Position numbers and translations under genes: made by a program. From NCBI GenBank assembly GCA_002600635.1, contig CP021371.1:1119001-1183000 (forward strand): a stretch of DNA of 64,000 nt. Direction: 5' to 3'. The stretch's first letter is position 1. Each line of letters starts with the position of its first letter. Under the pieces are notes generated by a model. That model worked only from the letters and a program-made list of their open reading frames with translations. It had not been told where the DNA came from and searched no databases. The stretch comes from Rhizobium sp. ACO-34A. Its GTDB lineage: Bacteria > Pseudomonadota > Alphaproteobacteria > Rhizobiales > Rhizobiaceae. This document shows positions 18,288 to 27,463 of the stretch, in pieces.

Positions 18288-19613
18288 ATGGCGATGAGTG
18301 ATGGATTGGCATCCCTTGCCATCGCCTCCTACGGTTGGGCAGGTATTGCGGCTTATCCGTTGACGGGGCCGCTGCTTGCTTTCCGTGCGGCCAAGGGCAA
18401 GGAGGACCGTTCCCGTCGCCTCGAGCGCTTCGGTTATCCCGCCGTCGATCGTCCTCAGGGACCGCTGGTCTGGCTGCATGCCGCAAGCGTCGGTGAAACT
18501 CTTGCAGTCGTTCCTCTCATGCGTGAGCTGCGTCGCCGCGACATCAACGTGCTTTTGACTACCGGCACTGTGACTTCTGCAGAAATCGCCCGCTACAGGC
18601 TGAAGGACGAGGTTCTGCATCAGTATGTTCCTCTCGATGTAAAGCCGGCGGTGCGTCGTTTCCTCGATTACTGGCAGCCTGATGTGGCGCTGTCGGTCGA
18701 GTCGGAAATCTGGCCGACCACGCTGATGGAGCTGCACAAGCGGCACATCCCGCAGATCCTCGTCAATGCACGTATTTCCGACCGTTCCTTCGAGCGCTGG
18801 CAGCGGCATCAGGCGATTGCCGAAGCGCTGCTCGGCAAGCTGTCGCTGGTGATCGCCCAGTCGGATGTGGACGCCGAACGTTACCGCGATCTCGGCGCCT
18901 GGCCGGTCATCGTCTCCGGCAACATCAAGGTGGACAGCGATGCGCCGCCCTGCGATCCGGTGGTGCTGGATCGCTACAAGCTGCAGATCGGCGACCGGAA
19001 AACCTGGGCTGCGATTTCGACCTTCGAGGGCGAGGAAAAGATCGCCACCATGGTGCATCGGGCGCTGCGAGCCCATACCGGCCTGCTGACGGTCGTGGTG
19101 CCACGCCATCCCGAGCGTTCCGACGAGATCGAGGCGATGATGGTGGAGCGCGGCATGAAGGTTGCCCGTCGCACCCGCAACGACCCGATCACGCCGGACA
19201 CCGATATCCTGCTCGGCGACACCATTGGCGAGATGGGCCTTTACCTGAGGCTGGCCGAAATCGCTTTCGTCGGCCGTTCGCTGACGGCGGAAGGCGGACA
19301 GAACCCGCTGGAACCTGCCATGCTCGGCTGCGCCGTGCTGTCCGGTCCGCAGGTCGGAAATTTCCGCGAGAGCTATCAGCGGCTCGTGCGCAACGGCAAT
19401 GCCCGCATCGTCCGCGACGCCGAAATGCTGGCCAAGGCGGTTCATTTCCTGATGACGAACGACCTTGCCCGTCACAAGATGATCGATGCCGGCATGGAAA
19501 GCATGCAGGAGATGCGCGGCGCGCTGACCGCGACGATGAAGGGCCTCGAACCCTATATCAATCCCCTGACCGTGCAGGCGCGGCTTGAGCCGCGCATCGT
19601 AAGCCAGGGCTGA
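18288..19613 (+). CDS. waaA: 3-deoxy-D-manno-octulosonic acid (Kdo) transferase
   Basis: Transfers Kdo from CMP-Kdo to lipid IVA at the inner face of the inner membrane, the first step of the LPS inner core. One N-terminal hydrophobic anchor (LAIASYGWAGIAAYPLTG) precedes the two Rossmann domains of a GT-B glycosyltransferase. Signatures are GPLVWLHAASVGETLAV, ESEIWPTTL and FVGRSLTAEGGQNPLEPA. From the ATG at 18288 the protein has 441 residues; ATG 18294 is also possible. Frames open further upstream have no ribosome site. The HAD and lpxK genes follow closely on the same strand. Confidence 0.95.
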   Translation: MAMSDGLASLAIASYGWAGIAAYPLTGPLLAFRAAKGKEDRSRRLERFGYPAVDRPQGPLVWLHAASVGETLAVVPLMRELRRRDINVLLTTGTVTSAEIARYRLKDEVLHQYVPLDVKPAVRRFLDYWQPDVALSVESEIWPTTLMELHKRHIPQILVNARISDRSFERWQRHQAIAEALLGKLSLVIAQSDVDAERYRDLGAWPVIVSGNIKVDSDAPPCDPVVLDRYKLQIGDRKTWAAISTFEGEEKIATMVHRALRAHTGLLTVVVPRHPERSDEIEAMMVERGMKVARRTRNDPITPDTDILLGDTIGEMGLYLRLAEIAFVGRSLTAEGGQNPLEPAMLGCAVLSGPQVGNFRESYQRLVRNGNARIVRDAEMLAKAVHFLMTNDLARHKMIDAGMESMQEMRGALTATMKGLEPYINPLTVQARLEPRIVSQG

Positions 19614-19636
19614 CGGTCGGCCGATTGAGGGGACGT

Positions 19637-20344
19637 ATGACTGATACCAATGACATTGCCGGAATCCTGTTCGACAAGGACGGCACGCTGCTGGATTTCG
19701 ATGCAAGCTGGGCGCCGGTCAACCGGACGGTGGCGCTGCTGGCGGCCGATGGCGACGAGAAGCTTGCGGACCGCCTTTTGCAGGCTTGCGGCATGGACCC
19801 GGAGACGGGCCATCTGGTTCCCGACAGCCTGCTTGCCGCCGGCAACACGCGTGAGATCGCCGAAGGCCTTGCTGCCGCCGGTTCTCCGTTTGCCGCCGAG
19901 GCGCTGGTGCCGCAGATCGACGCGCTCTTTGCCGGTGCGGCCGAGCAGTCCGTTCCGGTCGCCGAACTTGCCCCGCTTTTTGCCAAGCTGCACGGTCGCG
20001 GTCTGAAGCTCGGTATCGCCTCCAGCGACAATGAAAAGTCGATCCGGGTCACCATCGACCGCTTCGGCATCGGCCCTTACGTCGATTTCGTCGCGGGCTA
20101 TGACAGCGGTCACGGCACGAAGCCTCAGCCGGGCATGGTGCTTGGCTTCTGTGCTGCAACGGGCCTTGCGCCCAGCCAGATCGCCGTCGTCGGTGACAAC
20201 AATCACGACCTTCACATGGGACGCAATGCCGGGGCCGGACTGAAGGTCGCGGTTCTCACCGGCACGGGCTCGCGCCAGTCCCTTCAGGAAGCCTGCGATG
20301 TCCTTCTGAACGACATCACCGAACTCGAAGCCGTGCTTGGCTAG
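19637..20344 (+). CDS. HAD family phosphatase, phosphoglycolate phosphatase-like
   Basis: A 235-residue HAD hydrolase with all four motifs: [11 protein letters not shown] (both Asp of DxD are present), a Ser/Thr motif in GIASSDN, Lys in GTKPQPGM, and [16 protein letters not shown]. An alpha-helical cap sits between motifs I and II, as in Gph-type enzymes. The start ATG at 19637 has GAGGGGA 6 bp upstream. It lies 23 bp after waaA and before lpxK, inside a lipid A/Kdo cluster, so a house-cleaning or sugar-phosphate role there is possible. Phosphoglycolate phosphatase is the nearest name but the substrate cannot be read from sequence. Confidence 0.85.
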   Translation: MTDTNDIAGILFDKDGTLLDFDASWAPVNRTVALLAADGDEKLADRLLQACGMDPETGHLVPDSLLAAGNTREIAEGLAAAGSPFAAEALVPQIDALFAGAAEQSVPVAELAPLFAKLHGRGLKLGIASSDNEKSIRVTIDRFGIGPYVDFVAGYDSGHGTKPQPGMVLGFCAATGLAPSQIAVVGDNNHDLHMGRNAGAGLKVAVLTGTGSRQSLQEACDVLLNDITELEAVLG

Positions 20345-20459
20345 GGGCCGGGCGAGTTTCCCTGTCATGTCGCGACTTGACGAAACCCCTTCTCCTGCGT
20401 TTTCTTGGCCGCGGATATGGCCGTGGGGACGGTCAGGGAGAAAAGGGGAGCGCGCGGCC

Positions 20460-21500
20460 ATGGTATCGGATGCCCCGCCATTCTGGTGGACGAAAGCCGA
20501 TTGGCGGGCCTGGAGCCTGACGCCTTTTTCCTTCATCTATGGACGGGTGGCGGGCTGGCGCATGGACCGCAAGCATCGACATGCCCCCCCGGTTCCCGTC
20601 GTCTGCGTCGGTAATTTCACGGTCGGCGGCGCTGGCAAGACGCCGACCGCTCTGACGCTTGCGCGCGCCGCCAAGGCCAAGGGATTGAAGCCCGGTTTTC
20701 TCAGCCGCGGTTATGGCGGCTCCCTCGATGTCACCACCGTCGTCGATACCCATCACCACCGGGCCGCCGATGTCGGTGACGAGCCGCTGCTGCTGGCGCA
20801 GGAAGCGTTGACCGTCATCTCCCGCCGCCGTGTCGCCGGGGCTGAGAGGCTGGTGAAGGAAGGCGTCGATATCATCATCATGGACGATGGCTTCCAGAGC
20901 GCCCGGCTTACGGTCGATTTTGCCCTGGTGGTGATCGATACGGTGCGCGGCATCGGCAACGGCCACCTCGTGCCGAGCGGTCCGGTGCGGGCTCCGATCG
21001 CGATCCAGATGCGCCATCTCGATGCCATCCTGAAAGTGGGCAACGGAAACGCCGCCGACAGGCTGGTGCGCCAGGCAGCACGCGCGGGCAAGGCGGTCAT
21101 GGTTGCCGCCCTGAAACCGAAGGGCGATACCGGTCTGGCCGGCAAGCGGGTGCTGGCATTCGCCGGCATTGCCGATCCCATGAAGTTCCAGCGCACGCTG
21201 GAAAGTCTGGGTGCTGTCGTTGCTGAGTTGCGGCCTTTCCCCGATCACCATCACCTGACCGACGATGAGGTCGACGCCCTGATGGCCGATGCGGACAAGC
21301 AGAACCTGCTGCTGGCGACCACCGCGAAGGATATCGTCAGGCTCGCGGGTGGCCACGGACGCTCAGCCGAACTTGCCGGCCGATGCCATGTGGTCGAGGT
21401 CGAGATGGCCTTCGACGATCCGCAGGCCCCGGCCTATGTGCTCGATCGGGCGATCGAGGCCTGCCGGGCACGCAAGCTGAAGGAAAAGCGCAAGGCTTGA
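20460..21500 (+). CDS. lpxK: Tetraacyldisaccharide 4'-kinase
   Basis: Phosphorylates the 4' position of lipid A disaccharide with ATP at the inner membrane. The protein starts [18 protein letters not shown], with a short membrane-facing helix, and has the Walker [18 protein letters not shown]. Other LpxK segments are [32 protein letters not shown] and [15 protein letters not shown]. The ATG at 20460 gives 346 residues, the normal size; a GGGGAG site lies upstream. Longer frames to 20337 would add an unusual Pro/Arg-rich leader. A rhizobial repeat begins 15 bp after the stop. Confidence 0.95.
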   Translation: MVSDAPPFWWTKADWRAWSLTPFSFIYGRVAGWRMDRKHRHAPPVPVVCVGNFTVGGAGKTPTALTLARAAKAKGLKPGFLSRGYGGSLDVTTVVDTHHHRAADVGDEPLLLAQEALTVISRRRVAGAERLVKEGVDIIIMDDGFQSARLTVDFALVVIDTVRGIGNGHLVPSGPVRAPIAIQMRHLDAILKVGNGNAADRLVRQAARAGKAVMVAALKPKGDTGLAGKRVLAFAGIADPMKFQRTLESLGAVVAELRPFPDHHHLTDDEVDALMADADKQNLLLATTAKDIVRLAGGHGRSAELAGRCHVVEVEMAFDDPQAPAYVLDRAIEACRARKLKEKRKA

Positions 21501-21514
21501 GGAAGACGCGCGAT

Positions 21515-21620
21515 TAGAGCAATTCCAGCAAGGCTGTGAAGCGGTTTTGCGTAGGAAGCCACATAAAAACAAATGGATAGAGCATTAAAGGCGTTTTTTT
21601 GTCGCCTGAGCTACTCTCTA
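21515..21620. repeat. Rhizobial intergenic repeat, copy 1
   Basis: Begins TAGAGCAATTCCAGCAA, runs through GCGGTTTTGCGTAGGAAG and ATAAAAACAAATGGATAGAGC, and ends CTACTCTCTA. It is clearly the same element as the copy at 51900-52004. It fills the gap between the convergent lpxK and DUF2093 genes. In this copy the first hairpin is decayed; the outer TAGAG/CTCTA arms of the second remain. The last three bases form the stop codon of DUF2093. Confidence 0.85.
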
Positions 21621-21848
21621 GCGCTTCTGGTTCGGCAACGCGCCGGCGCGCTTTTCCGCTTCCAGCGAGGCGGTAGCATCGACATAGGGTTCCTGGCGCG
21701 CGACGCTCCAGTATTTCAGCTCGTCGATCAGGATGTGCTTTCCGGTAACCGCACAGACGACGTAGGACCCCGGCGACAGGATCTGGAAGTCGGCATCGAG
21801 GTAGCGGATCTTTGCCTCGCGGTTGCCGTTGCCTTCGAAACGGTTCAT
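21618..21848 (-). CDS. DUF2093 domain protein
   Basis: A 76-residue protein reading MNRFEGNGNREAKIRYLD, then FQILSPGSYVVCAVTGKHI and LIDELKYWSVARQEPY, a pattern known as DUF2093 in alphaproteobacteria, often next to lpxK. The CAVTG and ELKYWSVARQEPY segments are the conserved core. Function unknown; no catalytic residues can be named. The ATG at 21848 follows GCAGGAGA, a strong ribosome site. A longer frame to 22157 overlaps mutL antisense and is not needed. The TAG stop lies within the terminal CTCTA of the intergenic repeat. Confidence 0.85.
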   Translation of the reverse strand: MNRFEGNGNREAKIRYLDADFQILSPGSYVVCAVTGKHILIDELKYWSVARQEPYVDATASLEAEKRAGALPNQKR

Positions 21849-21934
21849 GGGTGGTCTCCTGCGCCTTTCACGAAACTGCAATAACGCGCCCTCCCACCGA
21901 TTTCCAGAGCAAATAAAAGGATGTGTGCTGCAGA

Positions 21935-23773
21935 TCAGCTGCGGCCGAACAACCGCTCGATGTCGGTGAGCTTGAGTTCGACATAGGTCGGCCGCCCGTG
22001 GTTGCATTGGCCGGAGCCGGGCGTCGCTTCCATTTGCCTCAGGAGCGCGTTCATTTCCTCCACCCGTAACTGCCTGCTGGAGCGCACCGAACCGTGGCAG
22101 GCCATGGTTGCCGCGACATGCTCCAGCTTGGCCGAAAGCCCCTGCGCCGTGTCCCATTCGGCGATCTCGTCGGCAAGGTCGCGAACCATGCCGCTCACGT
22201 CCATCTCTCCGAGCATGGCCGGCGTTTCGCGCACTGCGACGGCGCCGGGGCCGAAGCGTTCGATGGCGAGCCCGAGCTGTTCGAGCGCTGCTGCATGGGT
22301 CATCAGCCGGTTGCAGTCTTCTTCCGGCAGGTCGACGATCTCGGGAATGAGAAGCCCCTGCGAGGGAAGCCGCCGGCCGGTCAGCGCCTTGCGCATCTGC
22401 TCGAACACTAGCCGCTCATGGGCCGCATGCTGGTCGACGATCACCAGCCCGTCCTCGGTCTGGGCGACGATATAGTTGGCATGGACCTGCGCCCGCGCTG
22501 CCCCCAGCGGGTAGGAAGGGGCCGGTGTTCCAACGCGCGCGTCGGGCGCGGGAGACGAACCCTCGGGCGTTTCGGCCCGCGCGGTCGGCAGGTTCATCGC
22601 TGCAAATGCCGGCTGCTGCACGGTCTCGTTGAAGCCGGCGGTCGAAGCCGCGGCCGGGCTGAATGGCCGGCTCGGCGAGTTTGCGAAGCTCCAGCCGCCG
22701 GATGGTGAGGGGGCAGCGGAAGCGGCGGGGCTGAAACCCGGACGAAAGGCGCGCAGCATGCCGTCGCCGCCAGTGGTGGAGGCGCGGTCGCCTTCCCGTC
22801 TCATGGCGTCGCGAATGGCTCCGACGATGAGACCCCGCACCAGTCCCGGGTCGCGGAACCGCACATCGGACTTCGCCGGATGCACGTTGACGTCGACCAG
22901 CGCCGGGTCGAGCTCCAGCGAAAGCACCGCCACCGGATAGCGGCCCTGCGGAATGGTTTCCGCATAGGCGCCGCGAATGGCGGAGAGTATCTGCTTGTCC
23001 TGCACCGGCCGCCCGTTGACGAAGGCATATTGATGGGCGGAATTGCCGCGATTGAAGGTCGGCACGCCGGCAAAGCCTCCGAGCCGGACATCCTCGCGCT
23101 CGGCGTCGAGCTCGATGGCGTTGTCTCGGAAGTCGCTCCCCAGAACCTGCGCGATGCGGGCGAGGCGGTCATCGCCGGTGGCGGGAAATTCGAGGGTCGT
23201 TCGGTCGGTACCCGAGAGCACGAAGCGGATGCGGGGAAAGGCGATCGCCATGCGCTTGACGATCTCGGTGATCGCCCCGGCTTCTGCCTTTTCCGTCTTC
23301 AGGAATTTCAGGCGGGCGGGCGTGGCGAAGAACAGGTCGCGCACCTCGACCGTCGTGCCCGGATTGGCCGGTGCCGGCCTGACGGGCGAGACCTTGCCGC
23401 CGACGACAGCGACTTCCGAGCCCTGCGCGCCGCCCTGCAGCCGGCTGGTGATTGTCAGCTTTGCGACCGAGCCGATGGAGGGCAGCGCCTCGCCGCGGAA
23501 ACCCAGCGAATGGATGTCGAACAGGGAGTCCTTGAGCTTCGAGGTGCAATGCCGCCGGATCGAAAGTTCTAGATCCTCCGCGCTCATGCCACAGCCATTG
23601 TCGATGACGCGCAGCAGGCTCTTGCCGCCGCCGGCCGTGGCGATCTCGATGCGCGTTGCCCCGGCGTCGATGGCGTTCTCGATCAGTTCCTTCGCGGCAC
23701 TGGCCGGTCTTTCGATGACCTCGCCGGCTGCGATCTGGTTGATGAGGGTTTCTGAAAGCTGCTTGATGACCAT
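21935..23773 (-). CDS. mutL: DNA mismatch repair protein MutL
   Basis: Couples MutS mismatch recognition to strand removal. The N-terminal GHKL ATPase shows [34 protein letters not shown] and IDNGCGMS, then [11 protein letters not shown] proline/serine-rich linker leads to the C-terminal dimer domain. That domain holds [13 protein letters not shown], an exact match to the endonuclease metal motif DQHAxxExxxxE, with the supporting [11 protein letters not shown] near the end, so this MutL should nick DNA itself; MutH is not expected in this group. The ATG at 23773 ([10 protein letters not shown]) gives 612 residues. Sixteen codons upstream are open but not homologous. Confidence 0.96.
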   Translation of the reverse strand: MVIKQLSETLINQIAAGEVIERPASAAKELIENAIDAGATRIEIATAGGGKSLLRVIDNGCGMSAEDLELSIRRHCTSKLKDSLFDIHSLGFRGEALPSIGSVAKLTITSRLQGGAQGSEVAVVGGKVSPVRPAPANPGTTVEVRDLFFATPARLKFLKTEKAEAGAITEIVKRMAIAFPRIRFVLSGTDRTTLEFPATGDDRLARIAQVLGSDFRDNAIELDAEREDVRLGGFAGVPTFNRGNSAHQYAFVNGRPVQDKQILSAIRGAYAETIPQGRYPVAVLSLELDPALVDVNVHPAKSDVRFRDPGLVRGLIVGAIRDAMRREGDRASTTGGDGMLRAFRPGFSPAASAAPSPSGGWSFANSPSRPFSPAAASTAGFNETVQQPAFAAMNLPTARAETPEGSSPAPDARVGTPAPSYPLGAARAQVHANYIVAQTEDGLVIVDQHAAHERLVFEQMRKALTGRRLPSQGLLIPEIVDLPEEDCNRLMTHAAALEQLGLAIERFGPGAVAVRETPAMLGEMDVSGMVRDLADEIAEWDTAQGLSAKLEHVAATMACHGSVRSSRQLRVEEMNALLRQMEATPGSGQCNHGRPTYVELKLTDIERLFGRS

Positions 23774-24182
23774 CGGTCCATTTTCCGGGATTCGGCGTGG
23801 CGAGGAAAGAGCCAACTGCATCTATCCGACTGAAAGTGGCGCACTTCGGGCAGGTCCATTAATCCCGCCTTAAGGGACTGCCGATAGCATGGCTACGGCT
23901 TGAAATGTTCTATATTGGCATGGCCGGTTTACCGGCAGAGGTGGAAACGGTGGCCGGACCGTTTCCGGATTTCGCCTCGATTTGCCGCCTCAGGCGATTC
24001 CCCGGCATGTTCTGCGTGTGCAACGGCTACATGATTGCGTGAATTCGGAAACGATTGAACGAGAAATTTGTGGAGCAGGACAAGGTGTTACAGCGCCCTC
24101 GGGGTCTCTTTCAGGGCTAGAGGTGCTGTCTGGACAATAGCGATCGAACGCCGGCAGGTGTTCGGTTCTTTGAGGCGGTAGT
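23774..24182. other. Intergenic gap without a recognised feature
   Basis: The 409 bp between the divergent mutL and the PAS/receiver gene hold no ORF worth calling and no strong hairpin. A TTCTATATTGGC element near 23910 may be a -10 region on the plus strand, but no -35 at proper spacing was found. Promoters for both genes must lie here. Confidence 0.5.
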
Positions 24183-25919
24183 GTGAAAGAGTTTGCACCG
24201 GGCCCGGACAATGAGATGTCGGGCAGAAACGCAGGGATGGGCGGCGAGAATGAGCAGGCTGCGACGTTGCAGGCCGCCATGCTCGATGCCGTATCCGATG
24301 CGATAGGTGCCGCGCTGATCGTCTATGATCGCAACGACCTGCTCGTCTATACCAGCCGTACCGTCGGCAATTATCTTCCCGTGACCCCGCAGGCCACCCG
24401 TCCCGGAACCCGGCTTCGGGATTTCCTCGGCGCCGTCTACGATGGCGGCGGACGCGACCTGATGTCTGCCGGTGAGGGCGGCGCGGCGACCCGCGAGGAA
24501 TGGATCGCCGAACAGATCTCCGTTCACTGGCGGGAGCGCTTCGAGATCCAGCGCCGTGACGCGAGGAACCGCTGGGCGCGCTTTTCCAAGCGCCGCCTGT
24601 CGTCGGGGTACGGTATCTGTATCATCAGCGACATTTCCGAGCAGAAAAAGCGTGAAGAACAGTGGCGCGCCGATGTCGAACGGGTGCAGCTGACCGAGGA
24701 AATCCTCGACAATCTTCCGCATCCGGTTTTCGTGCAGGACCGCAATCTCAGCGTCGTCGCCGTCAACAAGTCGTTCTGCACCCGCATGGATGCCGGCGCG
24801 GAAATTGTTCTCGGTGGCTCGCTCGATGGGATCTTTTCCGGAGACCTCGGCGCAAAGCTCGGTCGCGCCACCCGCCACGTTCTGGAAACCGGAGCATCGG
24901 CTGCAATCCTCACCGAGCTTCCCTCGGATCCCGCCGGCGAGCGGACTGTGGTGCGAAGCCAGCGCGTCGGCAAGCCGGGTCGCTATTTCATCGTCACCAG
25001 TTTCGAGGCGGCTTCCGCCCAGTTTTCCGCCGATACCGTTGGCGGAACCTCTTCCGATGCTACGGTCGTGACGTCATCCGCATCCTATGCCGTGCTGCCC
25101 GAGAACGAATGCCTTCGCTTCGAGGCCGAGACGGCAAAGCTTGCCGGGCGCAAGGCGCTCATCGTCACCATGGATCTGGATTTCGAGGCAAAGAGCCTGA
25201 AGACACTGGAGCGTCTCGGCATCGATGTCTGCTGCGTGCGCAATGCCACGGAGGAGGACGCTTTCCTCACCGTGGCGCGTTCGGTCGGCGTGACGATCGA
25301 TCTGATGGTGGTCGACACGCAGATGGATGTGAAGTGCCTGGAGCTTGCGCTCGAGGAGGGTATCTCCACGATCACGCTTGATGGTTTCCAGCTGGACACG
25401 GAACTGGCCTTTCTCGTTCTCAACAAGCTGGCGGCCAGGGACGACAAGCGGGCTGCTGCTGCAGACGATTGGGAAATCACCACCACCGAAGCCGAACCGC
25501 CGGTTCCGGCGCTCCCGGCGGCAAAGCCCTCGCTCGTCCTCGTCGCCGAGGACAACGAGATCAACCAGATCGTCTTCTCCCAGATTCTGGAAGGGCTCGG
25601 TCATCCCTACCGGATTGCGCGCGATGGCGCGGAGGCCGTGCGTCTCTGGCAGGAATTGAAGCCGGCCGTCGTCCTGATGGATATCACCCTGCCGGTGATG
25701 AACGGCTTCGAAGCCTGCCGGAAGATCCGCGAACTGGCGGAAGGTCCGGCAGTCGTGACACCGGTCATCGGCGTGCTGGTGCAGGCTTTCGATCGCGACC
25801 GGGAAGAATGCCTGGCCGCGGGCATGAACGACGTCATCCTCAAGCCTCTGAGCCCCGATGCGGTCGATGCCGTTCTGAAGCGGCATGTTCCGGCTCTGCA
25901 GGCCGTGGCCGTCGGCTGA
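24183..25919 (+). CDS. PAS domains plus C-terminal response-regulator receiver, no kinase domain
   Basis: A 578-residue cytoplasmic signalling protein. Residues about 30-150 form a first PAS-like domain (AALIVYDRNDLLVYTSRTV), about 170-280 a second (ILDNLPHPVFVQDRNLSVVAVN). Residues about 320-420 look like a degenerate receiver (ALIVTMDLDFEAKSLKTLERLG). A full receiver follows with acidic pair ED near 456-457, phosphoacceptor Asp500 in VLMDITLPVMNG and Lys554 in LKPLSP; the conserved Thr of receivers is Leu (VIGVLVQAF). No HisKA or ATPase domain is present, so it must be phosphorylated by another kinase. Start GTG 24183 with GAGG 8 bp upstream. A GGDEF/EAL gene follows after 126 bp, a likely output partner. 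Confidence 0.85.
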   Translation: MKEFAPGPDNEMSGRNAGMGGENEQAATLQAAMLDAVSDAIGAALIVYDRNDLLVYTSRTVGNYLPVTPQATRPGTRLRDFLGAVYDGGGRDLMSAGEGGAATREEWIAEQISVHWRERFEIQRRDARNRWARFSKRRLSSGYGICIISDISEQKKREEQWRADVERVQLTEEILDNLPHPVFVQDRNLSVVAVNKSFCTRMDAGAEIVLGGSLDGIFSGDLGAKLGRATRHVLETGASAAILTELPSDPAGERTVVRSQRVGKPGRYFIVTSFEAASAQFSADTVGGTSSDATVVTSSASYAVLPENECLRFEAETAKLAGRKALIVTMDLDFEAKSLKTLERLGIDVCCVRNATEEDAFLTVARSVGVTIDLMVVDTQMDVKCLELALEEGISTITLDGFQLDTELAFLVLNKLAARDDKRAAAADDWEITTTEAEPPVPALPAAKPSLVLVAEDNEINQIVFSQILEGLGHPYRIARDGAEAVRLWQELKPAVVLMDITLPVMNGFEACRKIRELAEGPAVVTPVIGVLVQAFDRDREECLAAGMNDVILKPLSPDAVDAVLKRHVPALQAVAVG

Positions 25920-26045
25920 GAAAATGCTGTCAACCCCCCAAATAATGGACGACAAACTGTAGTCAACCTGCGGGAATAGCTAGAATTTTCTTAATGTTTG
26001 GCGCTCATCTTCGGCAGTGTGAAAGGAACCTCTCAGGATCAGCCG

Positions 26046-27410
26046 ATGGGCCAAGCCGAAACAGCTACGCCGCCGCAGCTAGGCCAGAACGAGCTTCAGG
26101 CCATGGCCTATACGGACCAGTTGACCGGGCTCGGCAATCGCTATCGCCTGCGTGACAAGGTGCGGCTTCTCGCCTCCGAGCGTGCCGCCGATCCCGCGCC
26201 GTTTACGGTCGGCATCGTCAATCTGGACGGGTTCAAGCCTATCAACGATCTCTTCGGTTCCGTCGCCGGCGACGAAATCCTTTGCCAGGTGGCGCACCGG
26301 CTGAAGGCCTGCGTGCCCGATGGTGCGACTGTCACGCGTCATGACGGAGACGAATTCGCCATCATCCTGCCGCTGATCTTCGAGCGTATCAGCGCCGAGC
26401 GAACCGGCCAGATGATCAAGGACGTCCTCTCTGCGCCCTACGATCTCGGTGATCGCAACGTCCGCCTCTCGGCCTCGCTCGGCTTTGCCGTTTATCCCTT
26501 TGCCGGTGCCGATTTCGAGGAGTTGATGAAGAGTGCCGAAACGGCACTCTATCGCTCGAAGCGCCGCGGCCGAGGCCAGATCACCGTCTACTCGCGGGAA
26601 ATCGCCCAGGAGATGAAGCGCGCCACGCAGCTCGAACAGGCGCTGCGCAATGCCATCATCGCCGATACCGTCGACGTGCATTTCCAGCCGATCGTCCGTC
26701 TCGCCGACAATCGCGTCGTGGGCTTCGAGGCTTTGGCGCGCTGGAACGATGCCGATCTCGGTTTCGTCTCGCCCGCCGTCTTCGTGCCGCTTGCGGAAGA
26801 GCGCGGCTTCATCGACACGCTGTCCGAAACCCTTCTGCGCAAGGCGGCGGAAGCAACGCTCGCATGGCCGCGCGAACTCTTCCTGTCGTTCAATCTCTCC
26901 TCGGCCCAGCTTATGGATCCGCGGACCACGCTGAATACGCTGTCGATCCTGAACAGCGTCGGCTTCGATCCTCGTCGGCTGGAACTGGAAATCACCGAAA
27001 CGGCCGTCATGGGTTGCGCCGATACCGCGCACCGCATCTTCAGCGAACTGCGCGATTTCGGCATCAAGATCTCGCTCGATGATTTCGGCACGGGCCAGTC
27101 GAGCCTTGGCCGACTGCGCGACTTCACCTTCGACAAGGTCAAGATCGACCGGGCCTTCGTGTCTGCCATCACCACGGACCGCACCTCCGAGCACATCATC
27201 AAGGCCATCGTCACCATGTGCGAGGGGCTCGATCTCGAAGTTGTCGCCGAGGGCATCGAGACGGCGGCCGAAGCAGACAGGCTGCGGGCACTCGGCTGCG
27301 GCATGGGGCAGGGCTATTTCTTCGGCAAGCCCGCCGATGCGGCCGCGACCCTGCGTTATCTCAGCGAACATCATCACGAATTCGCGCTGGTTGATCGGGC
27401 CTCCTCCTGA
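26046..27410 (+). CDS. GGDEF/EAL cyclic di-GMP enzyme, GGDEF half degenerate
   Basis: A 454-residue protein without membrane segments. The GGDEF domain (residues about 20-185) has TDQLTGLGNRYRL but its signature reads HDGDEF at 99-104, so the first Gly is Asp and cyclase activity is doubtful. The EAL domain follows with GFEALARW (Glu228), LEITETAVMG, SLDDFGTGQSSLG, KIDRAFV and VVAEGIET, so every known catalytic residue for cyclic di-GMP hydrolysis is visible. The likely role is a phosphodiesterase with a regulatory GGDEF part. The ATG at 26046 follows TCAGGATCAGCC. It is 126 bp behind the PAS/receiver gene and may act with it. Confidence 0.92.
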   Translation: MGQAETATPPQLGQNELQAMAYTDQLTGLGNRYRLRDKVRLLASERAADPAPFTVGIVNLDGFKPINDLFGSVAGDEILCQVAHRLKACVPDGATVTRHDGDEFAIILPLIFERISAERTGQMIKDVLSAPYDLGDRNVRLSASLGFAVYPFAGADFEELMKSAETALYRSKRRGRGQITVYSREIAQEMKRATQLEQALRNAIIADTVDVHFQPIVRLADNRVVGFEALARWNDADLGFVSPAVFVPLAEERGFIDTLSETLLRKAAEATLAWPRELFLSFNLSSAQLMDPRTTLNTLSILNSVGFDPRRLELEITETAVMGCADTAHRIFSELRDFGIKISLDDFGTGQSSLGRLRDFTFDKVKIDRAFVSAITTDRTSEHIIKAIVTMCEGLDLEVVAEGIETAAEADRLRALGCGMGQGYFFGKPADAAATLRYLSEHHHEFALVDRASS

Positions 27411-27463
27411 AACGTTTCAGCAGGAATAAGCCGGAACGTCCGCGAGACGCTTGAAGCTGTCGT

